The position numbers and the translations under genes are program-made. A stretch of DNA of 64,000 bases from Rehmannia glutinosa (lineage: Eukaryota; Streptophyta; Magnoliopsida; Lamiales; Orobanchaceae): the NCBI GenBank assembly GCA_016081115.2, contig JABTTQ020001484.1:1-64000 (forward strand), written 5' to 3'. Below are positions 1 through 13,200 of the stretch, one piece after another. The notes below the pieces were generated by a model, which saw nothing but the letters and a program-made list of their open reading frames with translations, was not told where the DNA came from and did no database searches. Position 1 is the first letter of the stretch; every line of letters starts with the position of its first letter.

Positions 1-1559
1 GAAGTTACGTATTGCTACAAGTTCTTCAATAAGAATGCAGCAGGTGCGAATCTTCCGTGAAGACACTACCTTCCAAATCAAGGGAAAGATACAGTTAACC
101 AAAGAGAACAGATCATCAAAAAGCCGGTGCATCAAGGTCACAACCGCCAGAAAGATCGACCGCTGTTTAATATCTATGTTGGGAACTGAGACAACCGTGT
201 CACGGCGCGATTGATCGCTTCACTGCATCTCAGAGTCAATGAAGATGTAGCCGCGAAGAAAGAAAGATCTTCGTATAGGAAGACAAGAAAGGGTGCGTTT
301 ACGGTTTAGAGATCGCATTGAAACAGCCAAGTCAAGGGAGACAATTTATTCAGAGAGTGAAGCCGATTATTCATGACTAAGAGTTAGCCTGATCTGCTGA
401 CGGTTAAAGAACAAGATCAACCTCGATCAAGAAGATGAGGTTAACGTAACTTCAATAAAACTCGCAGATATTTGTGATAGCGATCGCGACACAAACACTT
501 CATCACCCACTGATCTTTATGATTCATTAGGCAAATGATGAAAGATTTTGAACACACAAACCTCACACACTATTGATCGAGGAAAACAGCCTAATTAAAG
601 TCAAAACTCAAATGATTTAATACCAGCATCGCTCGGGCCTGCGGAGAATGAAAGCGTTAAAGCGTCGAAAAATGTTAAATTAATAGCGTAATTGTCGCTT
701 ATAGAAAAGAGGAGAATGACTCGTGAATGTGTTATTGCTTACTACTAAGGCATCAAATCATTGGCTGATCTTATTATGAGTCAAAGAGAATGTGGACAAA
801 GCATGTTCTTTGTGATTTAACCCTTCCGTGCTATGTCAAACTCCTACAAGAGCACTCGAAAAAGGATCTTCAAGTCATGAAGAGTCCTAAAATCCTAAAA
901 CTCTAAATGTTGCACACACATTCACTCCAGCACAATACTAAGCAAACTGGCCTTTGGTTACAAAGGAAAAGGAAAACAGCTACTGAGTGTGTCAAAGGAT
1001 ACCTGAGAAATAGATTCAAGAACTCCCAATGGTAGTATTTCATTTCTATAGTGGCAGTTTGTTGCCTTCCAAAAACCCTTAAAATCCATAAAGTAAATAC
1101 AGTTATGATGGGAACAGAAATATTCAAGCCAAGTCGATTGGAATAATGTGAATTATCAAAAGATAGATCATGGCATAAGCCTGCACGGGCAGCGCCCAGA
1201 ACCCTGGTGTGCCATTCCAAAAGTATAAGAGCTTTATCGAAGACATGAGGATGCACTCAGTGTACCCCACTCAAAAACACCACACCACTCAAGGAAGGCA
1301 ATTGCTAAAACACATATGCAGGATACGACAAAAGAGACAAAATTCGTGATGAACCTGAATCCCTGCCAATTACGCCAGGATTGATTAAGCATTATGACAC
1401 TCATAGACAACCCCGTAGTCAAAATGACGGCTATAGGTTGCTGGATCATCTTACAACTCTAATCCCCTCGTAATCTTACAAGTATGGGTACTCTAAAACT
1501 TAATTTCCTTGATTATAAGTTCAAGGAACAAAATTGAAAGCAAAGGAACCTCGGGTACA

Positions 1560-4500
1560 TGGATAAGGCTGCCCATATGACAGAAATAAGATAAATTTGC
1601 TGCACCAATAAGTCAAAGGAGCAAAAGTCATATTTGTATAAACAGCCTGTGAAATAAGAGGCATTGATCCATCAAGAGGAAACGGATTAGGAAATCACAG
1701 ATGTTGCATATGTTGAAGGATCAACTTCAACTTACCGAAGTATCACGGTCGACTCTGTGTGACAAGGGCTCTGATATTGGATTCAACATGGGTATATGCC
1801 CAAATCAAAGAAATTGAATCAAATGAAGTGGTCTTGCGAGGATGGTAGATAGAAAAAAATGTAGTGGATTGGTCAATTCAGAACACCTGCGACTTGTCTA
1901 CTGCTAAAGAGTACAAAGGAATCAAGTCGGTTGCACAAAAGTCGATTCACTGTTCAAGACAAGGTGGTAGCGATTAATGCGTCTTGTAGAAGGACTTTGA
2001 CCATGATCAAGAAGGAAAGTATATGTGATGCATGTCGAGAGGGAAAACAAATCAAGTCGCTATTGAAGAAAAGGCGTGTGCATCCGACAAGAAATTATGC
2101 GATCACTGCCGTATGGATCCTGGTCGCCCGATTGGAACCGGCTAGCATAAGTGGAAAGAAATACACGCCCTGTGGTAGTAGATGACTACTTTCCAGATAT
2201 ACATGGACATGATATTCATGTGCAAGAAGAAAGAAACTTCTACCAAAAGCTACCACGGTGATAAAGAGGATTCAAATGGGGAAGAGTCAACCCATTATCA
2301 AAATAAGATCGGATAGAGAACCCGAGTTTGTCGTGGAATAATAACTCCGGTGTTGTATTGGAGAATGGTATCAATCATGAACTATCGACAAGGACTCCAA
2401 AATGAGAATGGAGTTGCGAGAAAGAAGGAATTAACCCCCGAAGAAGCGAAGAGGACGTATTGTCGTGGCGGGTTACTAAAAAGATTTTTGGTGCTAAGAA
2501 TACAACTTGACTTGCTCGCTGACAGGATGTATGATAAATGAAGCCGGTGACAAAGACTCACATGAGATACGATCGGAAAACCAATGTCGCGACATTTTAG
2601 AATATTTGGATGTAAATGCATCCACAACAATGGCAAAGACAACCTAAAAAGGGCTTTTGATCTTTAAATGAGTGAAGGTATCTTTAGGATACTCGGTGAA
2701 AAAACTACGTAACACCAACAAAAGAACTATGGTTACGAGGAGGAATCCATTCATGTAGTATTCGATGAGCAAATGTAAATGGAGAAGACATTGAAGAGTG
2801 TTGATAAGCTTGAATCATCTGACCATCTGAATAGTCCTGTCTGAAGGAAGTGATTTTAGGTTATCGATTGGAAGAAGACGAGATAGGTGAATCTCAAAAG
2901 CAGTGAAAATTTGCGGCTAAGTGATAACGAGAGCTGACCACACCAACACAACAGTCGGCTAAATCCGGCTAACTTACTCAACTCCGATGTAAGATGGTCA
3001 AAAGAGACTTATCCACTGAACTTGTCATTGGAAATATAAGAGAAGGTGCCAAAACAAGGATCGAACTCAACAAGAAGCTATGTTCACATGCTTCATCCAT
3101 AAATAGCCAAAAGGCGTGTCCAACATTGGAGACGACACATTCGGATTATTCAAACGAAGAGAGGTTTAGATCGAGTTTGAGAGAAATAAAGTATGAATTA
3201 GTGCAAAGACCCATACATCAAAATGTTATGGAACCAAATGAGTGATTGAAATAAGATGAAGGCAGAGGAAGGTGGTGTGGTAAGAAACAAAAGCAAAAGA
3301 TTAGTAGCCAAGGATATTTAAGAAGAAGGGGATAGATTTTGATGAAACATTTGCCCCGCCAGCAAGATTGGAAGCTATAAAGGATTTTTGCCTATGCAGC
3401 TCATAAAATTTCATTGTATCAGGATGGATGTAAAAAAGTGCATTCCCTAAATGGTTTATTGAAGAAGTATATGTTGAACAACCTCAGGATTTGAGGCGTA
3501 AGACTCTTGGAATGGGTATACAAACTCAAGAAAGCCTGTGTGGATTAAAACAGTACCCCAGTATGGTATGACACCCTATCACAATTCCTAATCGAAAACG
3601 GATTCACAAAAGGAAAAGCCTAGATAAACACTTTTAAATTCAAGACAAGAAGTATCTACCGTTTGTTCAAATATATGTGGATGACATCATTTTTGGATCC
3701 ACTAACAAAGAAGTAATGTGTGAAAAATTTTCAAAACCTTGCAAAGTAAGTTTGAAATGAGCATGATGGGAGAGTCGACATTCTTCCTTGGACTCAAGTA
3801 AAGCAGTGAAGGATGGAACCTTCATAAGTCAAACAAAATATACAGGTGAGATTTAATGAAGAAATTTGGTATGGAAGAAAATGCAGCAAAATACCAATGA
3901 ACACATCAGTCAAAATGGAGCGTGGATGGAAACCCGAGATCAAACAAAGATCTGAGCACTTATTGAATCATTGCTCTATCTCACAAAGAAGGGCCTACAT
4001 CACGCTGCTTTGTAGGTGTATGTGCAGATTTCAATCTAACCAAAGGAAACCATAATGACTAGAGAATATTGAGATACTTGAAAGGAAGCGAAAGTAGGCT
4101 ATGGTATCGAAGGAAGTGGATTAGGCTAATGAGGATATGTGACACTATTTGGGATGTCAGGAGTAGACGAGGAAAAACTAACCGAGGCACGTATCGAATC
4201 TTGAAACGGTGATTTCCTGGTTTAGCAAGCAAAAACTCAATAGCCACCTCTCACAGCGGGAATACATAGCTGAAGTAATTTGTTGTACCCAAATCTATGG
4301 ATAGGGCAATGGTGAAAAGCTATGAGTTTTGAGAAAAAGGAATTCCCAATCATGTGTGATAACACAAGTGCAATAACTATCACTCAAAATCCGTGTTGCA
4401 CTAAAGAACAAAACATATTGATGTCGAGATATCACTTCATAAGAGATCATGTTGAAAAAGAAGGACATTATCTTGGAATATATCTCAAGTGATAAACAAC

Positions 4501-4640
4501 GGATTGACATTTTCACAAAACCGTTATGTAGTCAAGATTTGAAGAACTTCGAACATGAGTTGGGGTTAATTGGTAAGGTGACACTCGGACAAATTAAAAA
4601 TGGAACGAGAAAAGGGGAAAAGGAGGCTGACAGCAATGTT
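1560..4640 (+). pseudogene. Ty1/copia pol remnant (protease, integrase, RT, RNase H)
   Basis: Several short frames on the same strand read as copia pol. A pre-integrase LCDKG-like motif lies near 1,760. ICDACREGKQIKS, the conserved end of the pre-integrase domain, lies near 2,020. SGKKYTP at the start of the integrase core is near 2,150, and NENGVARKKE (the E-bearing integrase motif, normally NGVAERKN) is near 2,405. The reverse transcriptase active site YVDDIIFGSTN is at about 3,675-3,707. The RNase H tail ends with DIFTKPL near 4,505-4,525. Frame changes and stops separate every block. The encoded polyprotein would have processed itself, copied the element RNA and integrated the cDNA, but this copy cannot make it. 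Low-level RNA from it is possible and cannot be judged here. Confidence 0.8.
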
Positions 4641-5110
4641 CGGTAAATCAGGCCATCGGAAGGCGACTACAGGTCGGTGATAATTTGAGTCGCTAAGAGA
4701 AAGAAGCGTAGGAAGAGTTAAACCCGGCTAAGAGATAAAATTTAGATAACTTATAGAGCAAGTGGCAAAAACACGGTCGTTTGACTAAGCGGGAATGTTT
4801 TAGGAAGACGTCGGCATAATGATGATGTGTCAGACATTGCACCGCAAAGCTTATGATTGGATATAAATCTTTGTCGTATTAAATCACGGGGGCGTGAAAT
4901 GCTCAATAGGCGTCGCGAAATCAGCCGATTGATTTCGATCATTTTAAAAAACTTTGCACGTCCTTTCATAAACCATATTTAAACCATTTTCGTCAGTTTC
5001 TCTCACACTTCTCATTGTTCATCTCTTTCTCTCCAAAAGCAAAAGGCAAAACTCTCGAAACCTATCAACCTTCAAATCAATTTTTGAGTTTTCTTTGAAA
5101 TAATCTGAAA

Positions 5111-8100
5111 ATGGCACCAACATGACTTTACCAAGTTAGAAAGCAAATCCAGGTTCGGCGGTGGATTTGACGGAATGGTAAGCGGTCGAAACGACACCCT
5201 GGTGAAGAAAATCGAGAAGTTGAAGCGTCCGGATTAAAGCCGTTTTCAGCTAGAATATCCGATGACCTATGTGGAGAATTACGCCTGCGGTCGAATGCGT
5301 GAATCTTTGAGATTCACGATGAAGGAATCAAATCATCATTCACGGAGACCGGTGACTATCGGCTGCGAGATTTGTGAATATTACACTACCCAATGAAGGA
5401 GCATACGAGATCAAAAGAAGGCGATGTAAACTTGTAGCAGCTGGAAAAGAAATAGCCAAAGTCCGACTTTTTGATAAAATAATATACCTGACAAACAAGA
5501 AGCTGGCTGAAGGAGGATTATCGCAGGATTGTTGGACATAGTTGCCAAATGTATCGACATCAAATTTGGCGTTTTGATATTATCATCAAGCGCGGTGTAA
5601 TGGCTGCAATCATCGAAGAAAAGAAGATCAGTAGAAATTTGATTTTCTGGCCAAGACTTCTGCCCGAACATGGGGAACAAGTCCTTCAAAGAAGATGGCT
5701 CATTTGGAGGATGCTAGGATATGGCCTAGTGATTGGCGGCTATTGGAGGTGAAAGAGTCCCTCTTAGACATGGGAAAGCATTCCATGTTAACAAAGGGAT
5801 GTTGAGCAAACCTCTGCAGCGCCTGAGAGAGAGCTTACGCAGAGGCGACACGGTGGGGAATCGGTGACCCCAAAGATCTGACTCTTTCATAAAGAAAAGT
5901 TTGCCCTGCCCCTGCCAAAAACTGTTGCTCCTGCCAAGAGAAAACCAAACATGCTCACTGCCCCTGCGTGAGTCACTTGCCCGGCCGGCCGTGTCTCTGC
6001 CACTGCCGGCCGGTCGAAAGGACTCACAAATACCTTCTCCACGATCGTCAAAAGGAGGAAGCGACAAGCGAGCGTGCGGCTCTCGAAACAAACTCGGCCG
6101 GCCCCTTGAACTCGAGAGGACACGCCTACGAACCAGAAATTCCCTGGTACAAACCAGGAGGCGAAGAAAGACTTCGTCAGCGATCGAACAAAGAAAGCCG
6201 GTGAGGTCGATTGCTCGGCTAACCTGAATCTGGGAGACTCTTTGGAGAAGTAGAGTCTCAGATGTAGTTGATAAACGACGAAGTCTGCTTTGAAAGGCGT
6301 CAGCGAGCAACAGAAGACACGGATGTAACTCCCACACAGTGAAGCACAAAGAAGAAACTGCGGAAGCGAGATAGTGATGTAATGATCTATCTCCACGCTA
6401 CCAGGACATCGAAGTAAATGCGTGAGTGGAGGAAATGGAAGTTGAGCAAGTCGAAGGAGCAGTTCAACGGCTTTGAGTTCATAGAAGAAGAAAAGGAAGC
6501 TAAATTTCCTTGGATTAACTCATGTGCTCCGGCTCACGGATGAGGACAAGCTGCCCATGACATCTGCTTGATTCTGAGACGGGGGAGAGAAGCCAAGGTG
6601 AAAAGCCGAGAAGCGTGAGAAGGCAAGCATACGCCCGATCTCGGCACCACAGAACACACACATCCTCTCCTTGATGTCTTCTCAAAGCGATGGTGAAGGA
6701 GAGAGAATCTTTAGCGCCCCGGAAGAGTTAAATCATCGCAAGCATTGCGAGTTAAAATCCTTCGGCCGAGACTAATGGAGAGGGACCAGGAAGGGGAGGT
6801 CCTGCAGAACGACGATAGAATGGTTGAAATCGATCCAATGGGAGATGGCGATGAAGAAGGATAGTGGGATAGTGGGGACCCGGTCGAGCCAACCCCTGTT
6901 GAAGGTGTGCTACCACCTGCCCCAGCGGTGAGCAATCAATCGAAGCTTATTTGAGGAGTTTGGAGGAAGTGGCGACCCCATTCAAGTCGCTCGGTGGTGC
7001 GCCAGTGAGGAAACTCCTCCCAGCTGCGGTGGTCGGAGGATCTTGCGGATGACTCCAGCAACTTGAATCAGGAGGCGAAAAGAGAAATTAAAATCCACAA
7101 AAAGACAAGTTGCCATCAGCGAAGCTCCAGGCGATTGAGGCGTCTCGGTGAGAATACTTAAGCGCTCGAATATGATATGCTGGCGATGCGGTCGAGGCCT
7201 GGGAAGGAACAACCACAGGGAGTTGCTACAGGCGATGAAAGTGCGATCCATGGGGTTGAGACTCAATGGATGCTTGTAAAGACCCCAGGCAATTTGTCTT
7301 GTCGAAAGGAGGACGAGCCTCGCGACGTGAGAGCTGCTTGGGGAGGTAATGAAAGGCCGGGAGGTTGAGACTTCCGGAGGTAAAGGGAAGCTGAAGTAGA
7401 GAACATCCCTCCTACTATCATCGACCCGTCCCGGGAGATCGGCGCCGTGATTCCCGAGGACAACACGATGTCACTTTCTAGGATCGAAGCGAAGAAGAAG
7501 TGATCGTCCCCACTGACAAATCAGCTTGTTCGCGGGTGTTCCAAGCACGGTAAAGTCCCGATCCCAAGACTACTCGTCAAACCTTTAACTTTGATGATGA
7601 GCCACCAATGGAAATCTCATCATCGTCAGGTAATGACCGATAAAGTAGGGACGTCTTGAAATGGAAAAATATTTGAGACCAACGAAGGTACATTAAAACA
7701 GTGAGCTCGGCAAGCCGGTCACTTCACAACAAGACCCGACTCGACAAGAGACGCTGCGCGAGCTCCTCAAGGCTGCACCAGGATCGATTCCCAAAAACGC
7801 GCACCACTCATCATCAAACGAGCAGATCCCGGTTGGCGGTGATGAATCCTTACGTAAAAGTCTTTTCCTTTTTCCAGGAAATCCAGGAACTCCACGAAGA
7901 GTCGAAAAGCGAACAAGCACGCTATCGCAGACCACCTCATTTTTTCTCGGGCACCATTGTTCGGCCCGATTTTGATTTTATTTTGTATGGCCATCAGTAT
8001 GTGAAAGAATCAAGTTGAAGTTAAGTGTTCAAGGCACTCTTTGCGAGGTTGAGCGGATGGAAGGCATCGAGGCCTCTTTGGACATGCTGGACAACGAGAT

Positions 8101-9440
8101 GCCAGCCTACGAGCAGGAAGGCATCACGGTCGGGATAAGGGAATGGTGGCCAGCGACATCAATCGATGCGTGTGGTGCGGTGAATCGCGAGAACTTTGTT
8201 CAACAAGTTCTTTGGTGTGGAGTTTGAAAATGCGATGCAAAAGCGAAGCTAAGAGAACACATTGAGCATATGCATGGAAGCTGCACGCTGAAATCAAGGC
8301 TGGCTGCGTGAGCAAAATACAAATGATCTGGCGGTTGGAAGAACACATGACCAAGAAAATTCAGAACTTCTCGCCATTTTGAGATGGCGATTCAGCGAAT
8401 CAACGCTACTCGTCGAATTCCGTCTTTCTGACCCTGGACTTGAAAGGCGAACTCGACCATCGAAGGCTCGATTTCATGCTTGCCAACATGTTCCTGAGGG
8501 TTCCATCTATCGCTTTGATGATGCAAAAAGGGGAAGAGGAATACAGCGGCAATAATCTAAAAAAGAAAGAAAGGGCGGTGAAGGAAAATATTTGAGGAAG
8601 TCTTGAAGCAAAAGAAAGGAAAGCTTGTTGAGGGGAAGGATCAGATATGACATTGATGATTGCACAAACCCCTGACAAGGTCACATCCACGGTGACATTA
8701 TAAGCGACAAACTCCGTGACTACGCCCTTGACCTCTTTGTATCTAGGTGAGAAGAAAAAGCAATTGAAGCGGGGATGAAGGAAGTGGAGGGAAGAATGGA
8801 TGCGGGGTGATGAACATCTTGAAAGAACATGGAGGCATTCAGTTGACGGGAGACTTACCTATGCCATCTCGGATGTCGGATGAGCCACGATCGGTCGATG
8901 AATTTAAAACGCTCGAGTTTGGGGATATTTTGCAAATATGTATATAGGCTCGAAGCTTGGGACACATCTTGGGAAAAGGGTCTCACATTATGTGAAGAAG
9001 GCGGCCAGTGCATTGTGGATAGCCGTGATCGCTCTGCGGTCGCTCCGGCGGTCACTCAATTTGGAAAAGAAGAAGGCCCGGTCACGATGTAGGAGGTAGA
9101 GGAAGAAGCGATGGTGGAGGAAGAAGCTTGAGGGACTGAGGCCCACGCCAAATATTGAATCGTAGATCCAGGAAAGAAAGGAGGGATCTCTTTAAAAAGC
9201 AGAAGCTTGACCAGTGGCAAATTTAAAAGTGGCTAAATCTAATGCTGGAGTATCAAAGAGAGATTAGAAGAAGAAAACAAGAGACAAACTCGGCTATGGC
9301 GGGAGAGAGGAAAGATTAAGAAAAGATGGCTGCTAGGAAAGCATATGAGAAGAAAAAGAAGGCGGTGACGACGAGAAAAAGAAGAAAGAAGAGAAGAAGA
9401 TCTTGATCAAGATGAAAGAAAGGAGCAATGAAGAAGGAGA
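5111..9440 (+). pseudogene. Post-pol region of the Sirevirus-like element, possible envelope-like ORF remnant
   Basis: Between the RNase H end and the LTR lie about 4.3 kb with broken frames on +. A plausible start codon at 5,111 follows a promoter-like stretch (AT-rich, then a CT-rich leader with many CTC and TCTC runs at 4,990-5,100). A Pro/Ala/Lys-rich frame with few stops runs about 5,892-6,258. Charged, Glu/Lys-rich and possibly coiled-coil pieces occur at 8,320-9,450. Sireviruses such as SIRE1 are known to have an envelope-like ORF with a Pro-rich segment and coiled coils in this position. I see no signal peptide or certain membrane segment. The assignment rests on position and composition only, and another captured or non-coding sequence is possible. 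Confidence 0.35.
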
Positions 9441-9702
9441 TGGAATGTTCTTTGTCTGACCGTATATTTTATTATGTAAATACATACAATGTAAGTTTTT
9501 TAATAAAGTTATAAATTTTTTGTGTGAAGACAATTATATACTACGATACACTTTGTAAGTGATTGTGTTAAGTACAAGAATGATATGATCAATAAAAAGA
9601 TTGATTCTGCGCATACATTCTATGTCGATACACTATCTGTATGTATCTTTGTTATTTGCATCTTTGTATGGTTTAAGTTTTGACATCATCGAAGGGAAAT
9701 TG

Positions 9703-10911
9703 TTAGGAATTTTATTGTTTAGATTTTGATGAATCTGTGTATAAAACTTAGAATAGAAAGTTGGCACGATTCTTGTTGTAAAATGCATTGTAATGAATAA
9801 AATTTGTGCCAAAAGTGAGTTAAATCTGACTTCGCCCTAACATGTCTGAAGACAAGCTGAAAGTTTGGAAGGAAAACTTCTGCGAGGCAGGTGGAGTATG
9901 GCAAAGAAAAGAGTAGGCGGACTCTACTTAAAAGCGGTGAGATGCGGTGGTGGAGCATCAATCAAGTCGACTCAGAAAAGCCAAGTCTCAAGTTGAAGTA
10001 GAAAGTCATCCAATGATTGGAAGCGACTCACAAGTCACTGGGAAAGCAAAGAAATGCGGTCAGTGATCCCGATAAGCTTGTAAAAGAACCGTTGCCGCAA
10101 TCGAGATTTACTTAAACAAGTAATATCTCCATTACCACCTTTCTTGAGTCTTTCGATCCCGGAAGCGTGCAAAAGGAATGACGATGGGAAGCACTACAGG
10201 TGTCGGAACTACGAAAAAGGTGAAAGAACAATTCATCGAGAGAAAGCAGCAATTCAAGAGCTGCAAACCCTTGTGTAAATTGACTTTCAAAAATAAGCTA
10301 TCTCTTCTTGGGCAAATTTTTTGAAAGTTCACTATAAAAATTTGAGGAGTTTGTTTGAGAAGAAGCATGACACACCGTGAGATATACAAGCACATCGTGA
10401 AAAAAACATTCTCAATCCTCAAGTGCATTCACAGTACATGTGATCAATCACTCATTTTGTGAAGGAAGAGAACTTCAATCGAGTTGAAGAGAAATCTTTG
10501 ATAACAAGGGTCTACATTAGGAAGGATTGTAGAAAGGTTGAGTTGAGCAAGTCTTAAGCTTTGGAGGGCCGTGATCAAATCAAAGAGCTTGAGCAAGTGG
10601 TGTAGTAACAAAGCGGTGCCTTACTGTGAAGAAAGGCGAGTCGTCTGAGAAGCCGGTGAGTGATCAAGGCGTCTCGGCCCAGAGTCCCTGAGGATCAAGT
10701 CGGTTGTTGTGATCAAGACTTGTGTCACGGTACATTACCACTTTGTAAGTGATCATTACTTAGTGGATTCCTCCGGGAATTGGAGAAGAAAGGGAGTAGA
10801 AGAATTACCCCGTCTTGAACCTCATAAAAACTTTCATGTCATTTACATTTCGGCATTTAAATTCCTGACTTTTAGCGCGCTAATGTTAATTTTATATATG
10901 ATAACATGATA
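9703..10911 (+). repeat. 3' LTR of the Sirevirus-like element (approximate ends)
   Basis: A purine-rich tract (GAAGGGAAAT) ends just before TGTTAGGAATTT at 9,703, as expected for a polypurine tract followed by an LTR starting with TG. The distal part, with TAGTGGATTCCTCCGGGAAT and a following AAC-rich tail near 10,755-10,870, resembles the R/U5 end of plant Sirevirus LTRs. The matching 5' LTR would lie before the window, so the right end is only an estimate. Confidence 0.5.
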
Positions 10912-12017
10912 GGCCCGATGACCACAATGAACTATTGTCATTATCTTAAGAAAAATAATATTTTATGGGCAAAATTGTCCATATAAGGCAACGTGCAAAT
11001 ATTTACATAGTTCATATGGTAAAGTATAACGAAAAATAGTGTATATATTAATATTAAAATATAAAAACGTGAATAGTACATGGAGTTTAGTGTAATATCC
11101 TCTAAATCTTATTCAAATTGCTAGTAATTGATCATGTTCGAACCACTTTTCGTAGTTTTTATACTGACTACACTATAATTTAAAAAACAGGGTCTCAGTA
11201 ATTGACCAAATTAAAAAGAAATTCTGATTGGAAAAATACTTAAAAATATTATGGCAAGATCCTCCACATAAGGAAGCTGACTTGATAAAACTAAAATAAA
11301 TCTGCCTTGGCGTATGATTGAGATAGAAAAATAAACACATAAGCGGCGGCCAATATAATTTTTGTGTAACTGATCTAATTAAATAGGAAGACAATTGTTT
11401 TAATTTAGGGATTTTGTGAATTTTCTATATTAATTTATAATTATTTAAGTAATATTTTCTTTTTTTCTCTTTTCAATCTTAATATCAAGCATCAACTATT
11501 GAGACTGGACCGTAAATTTTAGTGATGATAATGTTAAATAAATCCTCTGTTTTTGCTTATAAAAAAAGCGTACAGAAAACTCAGAAAATGCTTTAGTAAT
11601 TAATTTCAATAATTTATCCCCACGAGGTGTCATTTATTTGTACCCAATAGGTGACTTTTTTCTTTTCAGTAAATAAGTTTGTCCCATTTGTGGAATTTTA
11701 TTCAGAAGATTGAGGATGAACCATTTTTGATGATATCACGGCGAAGCGAGATCAAGTTCTTTGGTGCGTAGTTTGTCCAATGCCTTTGTTGCGAAGTTCT
11801 AAATCTATGGATCGTTAGATCTATTTAGGTTTAAAATTTTTGTTTTAGATCCGTATATGTCTATGATCTTGTAGGGCTTACAATTATTTTTCATTTGATG
11901 TTGTAACGTGGTAAGTTTCTTGATTAAATGAATGAAATTCATTTTGATTCTTTTAAAATAAGCGTCTGAGAATATGTATGTACATCATGGTTCTGAAATT
12001 CTAGGCGCTAGTTGGGC
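10912..12017. other. AT-rich intergenic sequence, no gene seen
   Basis: Strongly AT-rich sequence with scattered short frames and no domain-like protein signal, RNA gene or clear element ends. Confidence 0.6.
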
Positions 12018-12917
12018 TAAAATACCCTCTTTTTGGTAAACATACCACAAAATACGCTCCTATCACTTTTGTACATATTTTTTTCCTTTTGTACCTACTT
12101 TTTCTTTTTACGCTCCTGCATATTTTTGAGTATTTTTTTTATTTTTTTACGTATTGATTTATATGTTATATATGTTGTTTCTATCTTTGTTTCTTTATTG
12201 TTTCGATGTTTCAAAATAACTTTTACCTATTTTTATGTTGTTTTTTATTCATGTATTATTTTTTACATTGTTTCTATTCTTGATGTTGTTTCTATAATAT
12301 TTTTAGTGTTGTTCTAATAATTTTTTGTTGTTGTTTCCATGTAATATTCAATGTGTACATACAATTTTACCTATTTTTAAGCTCTTTTTATTCATGTGGT
12401 ATTTTTAATATTTTTTTTTGTTGTTTCCATACCGTTTTTAATGTTGTTCCGATATTTCTTTATTGTTTCCATGTAGTTTTCGATGTTTAAATACAACTTT
12501 TACCTATTTTTAACTCTTTTTGCTCATATGGTATTTTCTATATTGTTTCGGGTTTGTTTCTATATTGCTTTCTGGTTGTTTCCATGTCTTTTATGTTTTC
12601 ATGCATTGGATCAAAAAATGAATTGTGTTTTTTTATTCATGTTGTTTCTATAATATTTTTTATTTGTTTTGTTTTAATATGTGTTGTTTTATGTGTATAT
12701 TTCTTGGTTTTTTATAAGACTTCGAGTATAAAATGAATTATTTAATGAGGGCAAAATTTATTTTTTCACTGAAATTTATCAAAAGAAACATGTTCGAAAT
12801 AATCTTGAAACAGAGCGTAAAAAAGTCCGAAAATTTGGGCCGGAGCGTAAAGTTGTGTAAAAAAAAGGGCGGGAGCATAAATTTGGGTAAAATAGTACCG
12901 GGAAGAGTAAAAGGCTG
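12018..12917. mobile_element. Candidate non-autonomous DNA transposon with subterminal inverted repeats
   Basis: The left edge (AAAATACCCTCTTTTTGGTA, then TACGCTCC twice by 12,115) and the right edge (GGAGCGTAAA and GGAGCATAAA, then GTAAAATAGTACCGGGAAG) read as imperfect inverted copies of each other. TACGCTCC or TTTACGCTCC occurs at the left end and GGAGCGTAAA-like words recur three times at 12,810-12,885 on the right. The interior is T-rich, repetitive and without a coding signal. Repeated words in opposite orientation near each end are typical of elements whose ends are bound by a transposase supplied in trans. No target duplication could be fixed. Confidence 0.42.
12215..12545. repeat. 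Degenerate tandem repeat, unit about 135-140 bp
   Basis: The phrase TTTTACCTATTTTTA recurs at about 12,223, 12,367 and 12,499, each followed by CTTTTT or GTTTTTTATTCATGT-like sequence and then by TTGTTTCCATG-like words. This gives roughly three diverged copies inside the T-rich interior of the candidate DNA element. Confidence 0.5.
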
Positions 12918-13003
12918 ACACTGTCTCTAAAAAGTGGGGCATTTATGTCAATTTCCCTAGAAACAACTCTATTTTTTATTTTTTACCGATTTTTGCTGCC
13001 TAG

Positions 13004-13200
13004 CACGTAGGCGGTCGCCTAGGCCCGATTTTCTGGCCGCCTAGGTAACCGCCTAGTCCCGATTTTGTGCTGCCTAGGCCGCCTAACCCATCTAGGCGGG
13101 CGCCTAGGTCGATTTTCGCCCAAAACTGTTTTTGTGGGCCAATTTTAGCAAAATCGAATTGGCCTAGGGGCAACTAGCGCCTAGAAGGCCGCCTAGACCA
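13004..13200. repeat. GC-rich palindromic CCTAGGCGG repeat cluster
   Basis: The words GCCTAGG, CGCCTAGG, GGCCGCCTAG and their reverse complements recur about ten times in 200 bp, separated by short GATTTT spacers. The island is far more GC-rich than its flanks, and the palindromic CCTAGG core lets almost any two copies pair. Similar CCTAGGCG-rich clusters are familiar in plant genomes, usually as transposon-derived sequence, but I cannot name the family. Confidence 0.5.

Larger units (their letters stand above)
1..10911 (+). mobile_element. Decayed Sirevirus-like Ty1/copia retrotransposon, 5' end outside window
   Basis: Remnants appear in the order expected of a Ty1/copia element on the + strand: protease and pre-integrase (about 1.56-2.05 kb), integrase (2.0-2.6 kb), reverse transcriptase (3.3-4.0 kb), the RNase H end (to 4.64 kb), a 5-kb post-pol region and a 3' LTR. 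The long region between pol and the LTR is typical of Sireviruses (SIRE1/Maximus), which often carry an envelope-like ORF there. No frame longer than about 100 codons survives in pol, so the copy is old. The first 180 bases may be the end of gag (a Cys-rich stretch near base 15 resembling a broken zinc knuckle), but this is weak. The 3' boundary is approximate. The lineage is inferred from layout and not from a phylogeny. Confidence 0.72.

Noticed and set aside
5726..6396. Open frames of 169-207 codons on the minus strand
   Set aside because: They lie antisense to the post-pol region of the + strand retroelement, have no recognisable domain and look like by-products of its GC-rich segment.
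12033..12317. Hydrophobic 94-codon frame suggesting a membrane protein
   Set aside because: It arises from T-rich tandem-repeat sequence (TTT, TTC, GTT, ATT codons) and has no start context or homologous look.
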